Shown in pieces: positions 11,930 to 22,993 of a stretch of 64,000 bases of DNA. The notes under the pieces were generated by a model that ran no database searches, was not told the DNA's origin, and saw nothing but the letters and a program-made list of their open reading frames with translations. The stretch is taken from the NCBI GenBank assembly GCA_963691705.1, contig OY829543.1:45702855-45766854 (forward strand), read 5' to 3'. The position numbers were made by a program, and so were the translations under genes. Source of the DNA: Viola odorata. Lineage: Eukaryota > Streptophyta > Magnoliopsida > Malpighiales > Violaceae. Within the stretch, counting starts at the first letter, position 1. Each line of letters begins with the position of its first letter.

Positions 11930-14621
11930 ATGGTGATGAGGACGGTGGATCTCCGGTCTGACACAGTGACCAAACCATCTGAAGCTATGAGAGCTGCAAT
12001 GGCAAGCGCTGAGGTTGATGATGATGTTTTGGAATTTGACCCAACCGCCTTCCGATTAGAAACTGAAATGGCAAAGATAACGGGGAAGGAGGCAGCTATG
12101 TTTGTTCCATCAGGCACCATGGGAAATCTCATTAGTGTACTTGTGCATTGTAATGTTAGGGGGAGTGAAGTCATTCTTGGTGACAATTCTCACATCCATA
12201 TTTATGAGAATGGAGGCATTTCAACGATCGGAGGTGTCCATCCAAGGACGGTGAGAAACAAGGAGGATGGAACAATGGACATCGACTTAATTGAGGCAGC
12301 GATTAGAGATCCAAGAGGGGAGCTTGTGTATCCAACTACCAAGCTTATCTGCTTAGAGAACTCACAAGCCAAGTAAGTATCATCTTTCATGAAGCTGTTA
12401 GTATCCGAGAGATGATATAATATTCAATTAAGCAATGTACTCGCTCGCAGTCCCATGAAAGAAAAGATATTCAAATCCTTCTAGATTCCGTGCTGTCTTT
12501 TACAATGCTTGATTATTCTGTTTCTGCTTATTTTTGTACTCTTAGCAGCTGAAATTTATATTTCATGTTGGATAGATTCCTCCATTTTTGTATTTTAATA
12601 GGATTAATTCTATAGAAAATACAGCCACCGATTGCTTCTTATTTATTTATTTGTTGTTTATTTTCTGTCTCTTTAATTTATTGCCTATACTTGTATTTAC
12701 ATTTTTGTACCAGGGGAGACTGATATTCTCACGCGTACATTGTCCTATTATCTCTTATGGGTAGTTTCTTAATGAATGCAGCTGTGGTGGTCGATGCCTC
12801 CCGGTAGAATATATCAACAAAGTTGGAGAACTAGCTAAGAAGCATGGTTTGAAGCTTCATATCGATGGGGCTCGCATTTTCAATGCCTCAGTTGTGAGTA
12901 AAAGTACTTAGTTTCTTGCATTCTGTGTCCATGAGGAATTACTGTAGGCACTGTACGGTACCCTATTGTAAATCTGTAAGACTGAGTTCATATAAAATAT
13001 CTCGACAACAGCATTTGTCTGGTGATTTTCTGGAAATGATTTTTAACAGAATGCATCTTTCAAGGGAACATCCAGGCTACAATAATCTGCAAGTTCTGAC
13101 TTCCATTTTAAAGGAACTTAGAACTTTTTCATGTAAAAATTGGGGCCTAACTATAGAAGACTGAACTTATAGATGTTTTGTTTCGTCCTTTGATTTTTGA
13201 GGAGAAACTAACATTGTTTCACAAAACTGTTCTTCTTAGTATTTTAACTTGAGAAGTCTAAAAGCATATATGAGAGACTGTTATTCTCAGTAACTGATCC
13301 AAATAGATTCTTCTCAGGCTCTTGGAGTTCCTGTCGATAGGCTTGTGCAAGCAGCAGATTCAGTTTCGGTATGTTTAGCTGGAAAAACTATTTAATCATT
13401 TTCTTTTATTAAATGATTTGGGCTCTCTCTGGTATTAAGCCCCTCAAATATTTCAGGTATGCCTATCTAAGGGTTTGGGTGCACCAGTTGGATCTGTAAT
13501 TGTCGGCTCCAGAAGCTTTATCGCCAAGGTATTCAGGCGATCTTTTGATGAGAAAGACCAGCATTTTTCCTTAACCAAACAACTTTTGTCTAAACAGTCT
13601 CCCACGTTTTCTTATAGGCTAAAGTCCTCAGGAAGACCTTAGGAGGTGGGATGAGACAGGTCGGGATCCTTTGTGCTGCTGCTTTGGTTGCCATACAAGA
13701 GAATATTGCAAAGCTCGCCGATGACCACAAGAATGCCAAGATACTAGCAGGTACTTAGGTTTCTGGTGAACTAAATATATGCGTGCCACTTGTGTTGTCT
13801 CTCTCATTTTATAAATCGATGGATGCTTTTTTCATAGAGGAGCTGAATCAAGTTAAGGGACTAAGTGTGGACGTTTCTGCGGTGGAGACCAATATCGTAA
13901 GTATATCAATCATCTAAGTAGGAATAATGTAGTGACAATTCTGTTATGCATCCTGGATTAGAAATTCTGTCTTTTGATTAGAAAATATTAGAAAACCAAT
14001 TGTTGGTACCCGAATTATTTCTGTAATTGTGGTAGTTTCAGATCACCCAGAGAACATCATAGTTGAACTGCTGTATATATTTGTCAAAGTATCACCTGGA
14101 CAGCTCGATCACTTCGTCTACTTAGACACTTTTTTGTTGCTGTTGTTGACTGTCCAGATATATGTGAACATAGAAGACTCAAAAACTACTGCTGAAAAAC
14201 TATTCAAGAACTTGGAACAGCTTGGTGTACGTGTGATGGTGGAGGGTCCATACAGGTATGGTCATATGCCCCTAAACGTTTGCCTGATTACGAACTTCCA
14301 TTTTCGGCAGAACAGCAAATGTTTCAGTTTTGAGCTTCCGAAAACAGTAACGCAACAAGACCATTTTTTGTTGCCAGATTGGAATTTTTCATTGGCTCAT
14401 GCGTTTTTTTCCCTGTCCCTTGCAGGATTAGGATTGTTATGCACCACCAAATTTCAACAAGTGATGTTCACTACACCGTATCATGCTTTCAGGTAACCAA
14501 TTTCACAATGATCATCGTTGTCGCCTGTAATTCGGCTCTCGGAATCTTATTTTCTGATTGAATGCTCACTTGAATGTTGCAGCAAGCTTTAACTGGGGTG
14601 CAAGTTCAAAATGGCTTCTAG
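11930..14621 (+). CDS. THA1: L-threonine aldolase (PLP enzyme)
   Basis: Converts L-threonine (and usually L-allo-threonine) to glycine and acetaldehyde, a cytosolic PLP-dependent step of amino-acid breakdown. Coding exons: 11930-12372, 12782-12893, 13318-13368, 13457-13528, 13618-13750, 13838-13896, 14158-14255, 14426-14492 and 14583-14621. All junctions are GT..AG and phases are consistent, giving 357 aa, the normal plant length. Start [16 protein letters not shown] is chosen because it follows the leader acceptor and matches the family N-terminus. Key residues: SGTMGN at 61-66 (phosphate pocket), His88 in [10 protein letters not shown] (expected to stack on PLP), Asp176 and Arg179 in HIDGAR, and the Schiff-base Lys207 in [11 protein letters not shown]. 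The C-terminal [11 protein letters not shown] is typical. A non-functional partial copy lies 9-10 kb upstream in the same orientation. THA1 versus its paralogue THA2 cannot be decided from this window. Confidence 0.95.
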
Positions 14622-15525
14622 TGGAAGAAATGGCTTGCCGTATCTTGAATGTTTGGCCTGTAGAATATTTTTAGTTACCTTTCCAATCAGCCTATGTTGG
14701 TTGATTTGTGTAGTGGAATTGTGAATTCTCTTTTTATAATGAATATGCCAATAAAAATCCATCTGTTTTGCTTTATACTTTAGGGTATGTAACATAGTAT
14801 TGAATCGGCTGGTTTAATGTCTATAATGAAAAAAAATATATAAATAAAAAATGCAAAACGATGTCGTTTTGGTTGGGTGACATTGACCCAGCCAGGTCAA
14901 TAGAGGATCGACTGGGTCGTCAGTTTTGTAAAAACAGATCGGGTTGATTGATTTTTTTCAGTTTATGTGCAGGTCCGGTCAAATAGCTGAATCGAACTAA
15001 AAATTTGAAATTTTGCGATTGACTGGCCGGTCCGGCCCGATTTTTAAAACTTTGGTCTGTAATGCTTCTTGTTTTAGGCTCTGTTTTTAAAAAACCAAAA
15101 CTAGTTACTGTTTTGTTATTTTCAGTTTTAAAAATTCGCGGTTTTTTTATAAACCATGGATTTCTTTTTTAAAAAAGAAAAGTTGAATGATAATTTCTTT
15201 TCATATATAATGGGGTGTCTCGTTTTCCTTTTTGGAATTTAAATTTAAAATTAATAATTACTCACATTAATACCTATGGCGGCTGTAAAAAAACAATCCG
15301 TGACTTCCAATGAATCCAAATCTTTAAAATTCATATATACACTACCCTCTCGCCTTGAAAGCCCATTAGGAAAGTTGGTCTTTTCTTTGGGCTTCCATCA
15401 TGTACCACCTAAGTCCCATCCCATCAAGCCCATTGGGCTCAGTGTTTTGTTTGGGCTTCTAATATCAACCATACAAGTTCAAACCCACAAAACCAACTCA
15501 GTTTTAATCCAATTTTATTTCGACA
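12505..15525 (+). repeat. Tandem duplication unit B (intact threonine aldolase from intron 1 onward)
   Basis: Counterpart of 2005-5015. Differences include an extra stretch of about 110 bp in intron 1 (about 12590-12710) and a hAT MITE at 14793-15054, both absent from unit A. This unit is the continuation of the full-length gene, so it is probably the parental copy. Confidence 0.8.
14793..15054. mobile_element. hAT-type MITE (262 bp), 'CCGG' family
   Basis: The ends are imperfect inverted repeats: left CATAGTATTGAATCGGCTGG, right (reverse complement) begins CAAAGTTTTAAAAATCGGGC. They are flanked by near-identical 8-mers GTATGTAA (14785-14792) and GTCTGTAA (15055-15062, one mismatch). The interior has the palindromic AAAACGATGTCGTTTTGG and many CCGG words, as in the better-preserved element at 17938-18468. 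It lies in the 3' flank of the intact aldolase gene only. Confidence 0.6.
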
Positions 15526-16640
15526 AAAAAAATAGGGTAAACTAAATAAAAAATTTATAGTTATAAAATGTTTTACTATTTTTTTTCACAAAATATTCCA
15601 CTTAACCTCTATGGTATAAAAATATATAATATCAACCCTATAATTTCTTGAAAACTATAATAGTTAAAAAATTAAAATAAAATAGTAAATACTATCAAAA
15701 TTTTATGAAATTTGGTCAAAAAAAATGTAACAAATATAGTAAGACCTAAGATAATGAAAAAAAGTACTTACAATTTTATTTACAATTTTTTTATTTTTTA
15801 ATATCTTTAAAAATATTTATAATTTATTTTTTCCAATTTTTTTGTGAAGTAGAATCTCCCATATTTGTTATATTTTCTCTCAAATTTGCATATTTTTCTA
15901 AAAAAAATTACTATTATTTTTTTAATTTTCTAACTACTAAAAATGTTAGAATTGTAGTTTTTATGAAACTATAGGTAGACATTGTATGTTTTTAAACTAT
16001 AATAATTTAAGTGAAACATTTTATAAATTATAGAATTTTTTATACCTTTCACCCCAAAAAAAATCCAACTTTATTTGTTTACATTTAACAACGTGCTCAA
16101 GTGTCAAGTTAACAAGAAGTGTCAGTAGAATTTAGTAGTAGCGAAGGAATTACCGATACTTTGCTCCTAATAAATGTATGGTCAAAATGTGGTCGTTAAT
16201 AAATTTATAGTTAGATTGTTATTGTAAATAGATATATAGTTCATTAATTATTTATAAGTGATATAGACGGTAAAATTTCGAGTTTGGTTTTCAACGCTCA
16301 AAGAGTTTGGTGGGCCAGGTGCAAGATTTAGTATTATTAACTACGGCAGGTGCTGTACACCTGTTTCCTTCCTTCATATTAATTTCATGTGGTGAGCCGG
16401 TGAGCTGAAATTGATTTTTTTTTTTTAAAAGGAGGAATTATTAAATGAAATATACATGATGTTTTATTATGAGTGCAGAACAACATATGCTTATTTATTT
16501 GTGTTGGTGGGTGCGTGCTCGTGTGTGGCGTAGACTATTTATGTGTTTGATATTCTATGATCTTTAATGCTAAATAAAAAAAATTCTTTTCAGTAAAATC
16601 ATTGTATGATCAAGCCAATACACAAATGTTATAAAAATAA
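15526..16640. other. AT-rich intergenic region
   Basis: Long A/T runs dominate, with no coding potential, RNA gene or clear element ends. 15540-16040 is almost pure A/T and may be an eroded MITE or matrix-attachment-like DNA; nothing specific supports either. Confidence 0.4.
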
Positions 16641-16642
16641 TA

Positions 16643-16858
16643 CTCCCTCCGTCCCCTATTAAATGTCGACCGCACTGTAGATACGCATATCGAGGAGGTC
16701 GGATGACGCACTATTTGACTCCAAAAAATTCTGTATTTTTTTTCGAACGTACGTTAATCATTTTCCTACGTCCGAGATTTTTTTTGAAATTTTTTGGGGT
16801 CAAATAGTGCATCATCCGACCTCCTCGATATGCGTATCTACAGTGCGGGCGAAGGGAG
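16643..16858. mobile_element. Stowaway MITE with very long inverted repeats (216 bp)
   Basis: Starts CTCCCTCCGTCCCC and ends GGGCGAAGGGAG, with TA on both sides (16641-16642, 16859-16860). The arms match for about 70-80 bp (for example CGCATATCGAGGAGGTCGGA on the left and its complement on the right), so the whole element folds into one hairpin. Confidence 0.9.
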
Positions 16859-16988
16859 TATATACTTATCAGTTGAACTATATAACCTCACACGTATATA
16901 TATAAGTGAAGTCAATTATCTCCGTTTATGGTTGTTATAGTTTTTTTCTACTAAAACGATACAAAATTTCAATTATGTCAATCGCGTA

Positions 16989-17671
16989 CTCCCTCCTTCC
17001 TGCAAACACTGTCGTTTTAGACATTGGCACGTAGTTTAAGGAAACACTGTGTGCGTGGGGAGATAACAATAATGCCCTTCCCTAATTCGCTAATTTTCTA
17101 CACCGCCACTACTCACTATCACCTCTGCATTTCCTTCTCCTGCTTGCTTCCCATTTTTTTTTATAATCCCTCAACTCCACCGTCATCTTCCTCAAACCCT
17201 CAACTGCAAATCTCACAGTCACACAATTAATCCAAAAATCAACCATGAAAATCAAAACAAATCAGCCATAAAAACTAAGCCAAAAGCAGTCTGAAATCAA
17301 CTAGTAATTAACCCAAAAATCAGCCCACAATTAATTCGAAATCAACCACAAGATTAACAGAATCGGAGTGGGAACACCATTCCCCACTGCCGATTCCCTA
17401 AACCCAAGCTCGTCGGAGCTTCTACCAGAACCGACAGCCGCTGTAATCCCCGCCGCTGCAGCAGATCTGGCGTCGGCGGTCAGAATTGATCCAACAACGA
17501 AAACAAAAGGTGAAGCACAGAAGACTGAGGGAGATGGTGCTCGCTCGTTCCTTTGGTGGCAAGGGTAAAGAGGGCAAATTTAGGGAGAAAGATGATTGAA
17601 AACTGAAAACGACATATATTTAGGAAAAACTGAAAATGTCTAAAACGACATTATTTATAGAAAGGAGGGAG
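16989..17671. mobile_element. Stowaway/mariner-type element with GC-rich core (683 bp)
   Basis: Left end CTCCCTCCTTCCTGCAAACA, right end (reverse complement) CTCCCTCCTTTCTATAAATA; both continue into GTCGTTTTAGACATT. TA flanks at 16987-16988 and 17672-17673. The interior is less AT-rich than the surroundings and includes a GC-rich stretch (17380-17540, with words like GCCGCTGCAGCAG) that could be a captured host fragment. It encodes no transposase, so it is non-autonomous. Confidence 0.8.
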
Positions 17672-17929
17672 TATTAAATTATACTAACTAGTAATTTAAT
17701 CAAGTTGCATAAAAAGAATTATTCCAAAAAAAAAAATGGACAACCCACGGGCAATGACTATTTCACCATAATCGGGAGCACCAATTTACCAAACCTAATC
17801 CTTGGTTTCAACAGCTGAGCTAAAAAATGGGAACCAATTGTGTCACCTCCACACGGACACCCGGCCATGCATTGCAACCTCTCTTTTCTTTAAGCTTTTA
17901 GTTTCTAAATGCAGGAATTGTGTTTGTTA
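17672..17929. other. Short intergenic spacer between two elements
   Basis: Ordinary AT-rich DNA; nothing recognisable. Confidence 0.4.
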
Positions 17930-17937
17930 CTCTAAAC

Positions 17938-18468
17938 CTATGTTATCATAACCGGACCGGACCGGCCGGTCCGTCCGGTTCAACCGGTGTTTTTCAAGTT
18001 TCCGGTCCGATTCAGCTATCGGACCGGATAAGGATGTGAACCGGGTTCAACCGGTCAAACCGGCCGGTTTTTACCTAACCGGAGAACCGGATTGAACCGG
18101 GTTGAACCGGCCGGTTTGATGAGCCAAACCAAAACGACGTCGTTTTGGTTTGGTTTTTTTTTTTTTTTTAAAAAAAAAATTTGATGGGCCGGCCCATTAC
18201 AGGCATGGGCCAGCCCATCAGAGAGGCAACCAAAACGACGTCGTTTTTGAACTTTTTCAATTTTAATAATATTTTTTGATATATTATAAAATGCTACAGT
18301 AAAAACCAGCCGGTTCAATCCGGTTTTATCGTCTAAGATTTACCGGTTTAATGTGTAAACGGTTCCGGACGGACCAGCATCTACAATCCGGTCGAACCCG
18401 GTTCAACCCGGTTGAACCACCAAATTGGCGAAAACGGTTCGCTGTCCGGTCCGGTTCTGATAACTATG
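17938..18468. mobile_element. hAT-type MITE rich in CCGG words (531 bp)
   Basis: Ends: left CTATGTTATCATAACCGGAC, right (reverse complement) CATAGTTATCAGAACCGGAC. The exact 8-mer CTCTAAAC flanks both ends (17930-17937 and 18469-18476), fitting a hAT insertion. The interior is packed with AACCGG/CCGGTT words and contains two copies of the palindrome AAAACGACGTCGTTTT (about 18129 and 18233). No protein is encoded; ORFs inside it are by-products of the repeats. Confidence 0.88.
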
Positions 18469-18476
18469 CTCTAAAC

Positions 18477-19940
18477 GGAAGTAGCTATGTAGCCCTACCT
18501 ATTACTAGCTACGCACGCATACTTCTCTATGCTGTTGTATTATACTTTCATCAAGGCACCTCAACCTATTTTCATTATGTCAATGATATTATTATATATT
18601 TTTACTCGAATTATTTTATTAATTTGATACATATATTATTTTTGTCTCGATTTGGCTCTTTTACTAACGATCCTTATAAATTCGACTCTTTCTTTTAATG
18701 TTGTGAGTGCGTGGCTGTTAATTATATATATATGATATATTTTATATTATTTTAACTGATGTGATATTATATTATTCTTAAATTTCAGGATCAATCTCTG
18801 ATAATGGGTTAGATCACACAAATATTAATCCATTTTATTTCTTTTATTCCAAAGCATAAATTAAACAATCACTTAAAAAAATCACCAAATTTTTAGTATG
18901 TTATTGAATAGAAATAGAAAAAGGGAAGGTTAATCTTTAACTGCCATGTCATAAAATATTTATAAAAAAATTAAAAAAATTCAAAAAAATATTTAAAAGA
19001 TGAAAAAAAATTATGGAGTTTAAGGACTATGGAGTGAATAAAATTTATTTTAGATAGTATATTATAAAACTTTATGAACAATTTTTTTTTATAAATCGGC
19101 TATTGCCTTTAAATTCAATCTCAAACTCCTCACGCCCTTTTTCAAGTTTGAACCTATGTTCTCCCCGATATTTAAAATGTGATTTACCACTAGGCTACAA
19201 AGCTAATGGGTACTTATGAGCACGTGGTAAATGGAAGAACCAATATAAAAAAAAGATGGAAAAAAAAATACATTAAAATTGTGAAAAAATAAGAAAAAAT
19301 AAAAGTAAATTTAAATAATATATTATAAAAATTATAAAAAGATGTGTTTATTGCAAGACCGATGCCGGTTCTTTAATGGGAAACAATGATAGCTGGAAAC
19401 ATATATGAAAAGTCATTATCGGCTTTTGCATTATACTCTAAGAAATTATATAGTATTATTCTAAACTTTTTATCTCAATAAAAATTTATAACATTATTAG
19501 TGGATAGTTACATGTAATTGACTACCTTAAGAGTTTATCTACTACTATTTTTAAAATTCAATTTTCTCCGTTTTATTACGTATAGTATAACCACTTACCT
19601 ACTAGCTACGGTTATGTGTAATTAATTATTTTATTAATTGCGAGATTCTTATAAATACGCTAAGATAAAAAAATTAGGAGTTGTATAAATATAATTTCTC
19701 GCATTGTATATACATTTGCACATTTCCTTGTCAAAAATACAGATTCTCGATAAGGAAAAGTACTAGTACAAGTTTACTTCAACTATGCCTAAATCTCATC
19801 TCATCTCCTCCCGCATAATTCCCCGCAAGATGTAGCACATTAATTACTTTTCTTTAGTCTGCAGGGCCCGGCAGAACTTATGCTTTGTAGGGCCCCCGCC
19901 ACCAAATATTTTAAATTATTAGTAGTATAAAGTAAATATA
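18477..19940. other. AT-rich intergenic region with a possible SINE-like relic
   Basis: No gene. Around 19090-19200 the minus strand carries an A-box-like TAGCCTAGTGGTAAA followed by a B-box-like AGGTTCAAACTTG, as in tRNA-derived SINEs, but no boundaries or target duplication can be seen. The rest is AT-rich. Confidence 0.35.
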
Positions 19941-19942
19941 TA

Positions 19943-20069
19943 CTCCCTCTGTCTTTTAATAACTGTCGCTTTGAAACAGTAACAAAAAGTAGCTCAAACA
20001 CTAAAAAGTCAAATAATGTGTACAGTAACAAAAAGTAGCAAAACGTCCATTATTTATGGACGGAGAGAG
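19943..20069. mobile_element. Short Stowaway MITE (127 bp)
   Basis: Starts CTCCCTCTGTCTTTTAATAA, ends CATTATTTATGGACGGAGAGAG; TA at 19941-19942 and 20070-20071. Inside, the 13-mer AGTAACAAAAAGT occurs twice as a direct repeat (19978 and 20025). Confidence 0.75.
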
Positions 20070-20071
20070 TA

Positions 20072-20773
20072 TGAATTAAAAAAACTATTGGTTATGTTTC
20101 TCACTAATTTCTCTTTTAAAATTGATCGATCAAAATAAACGAGAGTGTTATGAATTATGTTAAATTTTAAGAGAAATAACAAGTGAGAAATATTTTATTA
20201 GAAAAGATAAAAATTACCTAAGTAATGTAAAATGATTTTCAATTAATTTTTTAATCTTACGTATTAAGATTTTAGTTGGAATTTGAATTCGGTAATACCC
20301 CTAAATTCATTAATTACTCATCATAATTATTCCCTGAATTACTTATCTATACAAAGTGTAGTAAATACTTTCTCCTTATCTTTTTGTACTCTCTATTGCA
20401 ATAATTTATTTTTATTCTTTTTATATCAATATTTTTACTAAACAATGTAATTCTTCCTTAAAACACTACGTTAAAACAACCTCAATTAAAGCTCTACAAC
20501 CAAGCAATAAATTTCTCATTATACCAGAATTATAATGTGTTTTTGTGTATGATAAAAACGTTTATATATATAAACTAGTTTTTTAACCATTTAGTTTTAG
20601 TCACTTTTGGAGGTGTACAAAAATTGGACCGAATCAGAATCGCCGGTTTGATCCAGTTTTTTTTTTTTAAATTGTAAATTGGAGAACCGGATCGAACCGA
20701 AAATAAACGGTTCAGTCCGATTCTCCATCTCTAAAAACTGAACTACAAAACTAAAAACTCGTTTCATATATAA
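20072..20773. other. AT-rich intergenic region with CCGG-element remnant
   Basis: No gene. 20620-20745 contains GAACCGGATCGAACCG and an inverted counterpart, resembling the ends of CCGG-rich hAT MITEs and the repeat at 43935-44100; boundaries are not visible. Confidence 0.4.
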
Positions 20774-20775
20774 TA

Positions 20776-21473
20776 CTCCCTCTGTATTTTTTTATTTGAC
20801 GCCGACCAATGAATCACGATTTTTAAGGGTATTGCCACGTGTCGTCCGATGGTTGGTTCTCCTTCCTTCTCTCTCTCTTTTCTTCTTTCTTTTCTCTCCT
20901 TCTCTCTCCTTTCTTTCTTTCTAACTCTGTCCGGAAAAATACTCCCTCTGGCCACGTTTCCCGTTCTCACCGCCGGCACAGAAAGGAGCGCAAGGACTAG
21001 ACGAGCAAAACCCAGGTGGAATAATACCATTCGGACTCCCCACGCGCCGCCAAAAGCGGCCGAAGCCGTCGCCGCCGTTGCCACGCGCCGGCGCGTCCCT
21101 CCTCAGTTCCGTCTGAAACCACCTGCGTTTTGCTCGTCTCGTCATTTCCGACACGAATCTATGGTCACCTTCGTGATAATGTCATCGAAACGTGTTTTAT
21201 TGTCCGTTTAAAATCGGAGGAGGAAAGATAAAAGGACTGAATTTTTTCTGACATGTCTGTTCCGTGTCAGCCACCAAAGTTGAAATTTGGTCCTTCAAAC
21301 TTTTCGTTTCCCTCTTTTGCCCCGTGTGACGCGTTGTTCAGCCTGGAAACGACTCGTCGTCTGAGGAGTAAAACGTCAAAACGCCAAGTAACGGGCACAA
21401 TGCCCAAATGACGTCAAATAAAAAAAAACAAGGTTTCTAGGCTAAAACGTCAAATAATAAAAAACAGAGGGAG
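20776..21473. mobile_element. Stowaway/mariner-type element with GC-rich core (698 bp)
   Basis: Left end CTCCCTCTGTATTTTTTTAT followed by TTGACG; right end (reverse complement) CTCCCTCTGTTTTTTATTAT followed by TTGACGTTTTAGCC. TA flanks at 20774-20775 and 21474-21475. The core (about 20930-21150) is strongly GC-rich (GCCGCCAAAAGCGGCCG and similar), unlike its surroundings. No transposase is encoded. Shares terminal and subterminal words with 4438-4766. Confidence 0.85.
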
Positions 21474-21475
21474 TA

Positions 21476-22729
21476 CTTACTAATTCTTGTATCAATAAAG
21501 AACCTTGGTTCTAATTACTAGTAGTTTTTTTTCTCAAGGTCACGGGTTCAAAACCTTCTCTAATTTTTGAACCTGTAAATTTTCAATGCAGTCCAATTTT
21601 CTTCAAAAAAATTGGACCGAATCGGCCTATATACACTCTTAGTCACTTTAATTTTTTTTTTTTTAAATTATAACATCACCAAAACTATGGACTAAGACAC
21701 TCTTTTTCTTTTAACCAACCCTTAAATAACCTCTCATCACATGATTTTTTAAAACAATTTATACACCAAAATTATGGTTAAAAAAACTAACACATTATAT
21801 TATATTTATTATTTTGGATCAAAAGTTATGTTTTGCCACCAAAATCATGGATGAAACAAATACTCAACCAGTGCCCATAATTTATTTATTTTTGCCTCTT
21901 TATTTTGTACTGCAATGCTTTTTGGCTTGCTATTTTTTAATGGCTTAGTAAAATCCTGCTTATTTATCAAAAAAAAGAAAAGAAATTTAAAGTATACAAT
22001 TTTAGATCGAACTCATAACATTTCTCGTAAAAATAGCATACACTCCAGTGTACCCTCTGTGAGATTTTATATATGACGAAATAATTGTTTTTTATAAACA
22101 CGTGTAATTCTAATCTAGATCCAAGCCCTCCTTATCAATGTTACTACCACAGGTCGATTCTACTGCGTATCTATCAATATTGAAACATCAAAATCAAAGT
22201 TGGCCTATCTACGGTACCTGCTTTAAATATATTTGGAAATTGGAAATCAAACAACAAGGATGTTGAAGAGGTCCGGAGGAAAATAGTACAGAAAAGATGT
22301 TGGATTTGAGCTTGAGCAGCAATTGCCTTCAAGGTTTCCTCATAAGATGAGAGCGTGCAGGCACGCGCTCCAGCAGTGAGTAATGGCAGTAGTTGTAGAC
22401 TAGTAGTGTAAACTGTAATGTACAGTAGACTAGGAATTCTGTAGTAGTGACTAGTGAGTACTGAATATTACAGTGAGAGCTATTTATTTATTTATATTTT
22501 ATAAAAGAAAACATTTGATACAAAAGCAGCCCAACTTTTTCAAATTGGTCACAAAAGAATTTTTGTGAAAATAAATCAGAAGCATCTTAATTTTTCTTAA
22601 ATTCTTTCATATTAGTTCATGAAGTTATAATTTTTTTTTTGACATTTTTTCCTTAAATTCTTTACAGCTTCATCACTGCGTAAAAACAAATTAATGTTAA
22701 CATTTTTTCCATAAATACAGTGAAAATAT
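21476..22729. other. AT-rich intergenic region
   Basis: No gene or element ends seen. 21535-21560 has an isolated B-box-like word (ACGGGTTCAAAACC) without a partner A-box. 22380-22470 is dense in short GTAGT/CTAGTGA words. Confidence 0.4.
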
Positions 22730-22731
22730 TA

Positions 22732-22991
22732 CTCCTTCTGGTTCCAAATAAATGACTTCCTCGCATCCCAATATTCAGTAGGGAACGCATATTAAGGAAG
22801 CCGGATGACTCATTATTTGACCCAAAAAAATTCCGTACTTTTTTTCGAACATATATTAATCCTTAACGTACTTTCGAGAAAAAAATTAGGGACAAAATTG
22901 TTTCAAATAGTGACTGTTCCGGCCGCTTTAAGATACATGCCGGAACAGTAAAAGTAAATTCTAAAACGACGTTTATTAGGAAACAGGGGAG
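22732..22991. mobile_element. Stowaway-type MITE (260 bp)
   Basis: Starts CTCCTTCTGGTTCC, ends AGGAAACAGGGGAG; TA at 22730-22731 and 22992-22993. Inner words CGGATGACTCATTATTTGAC and CGAACATATATTAAT match the element at 16643-16858, so it is a diverged relative. Confidence 0.7.
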
Positions 22992-22993
22992 TA

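Noticed and set aside
18055..18698. ORFs of 87 and 115 codons in and beside the CCGG-rich hAT MITE
   Set aside because: They follow the repeat sequence and run over the element boundary; no protein motif.
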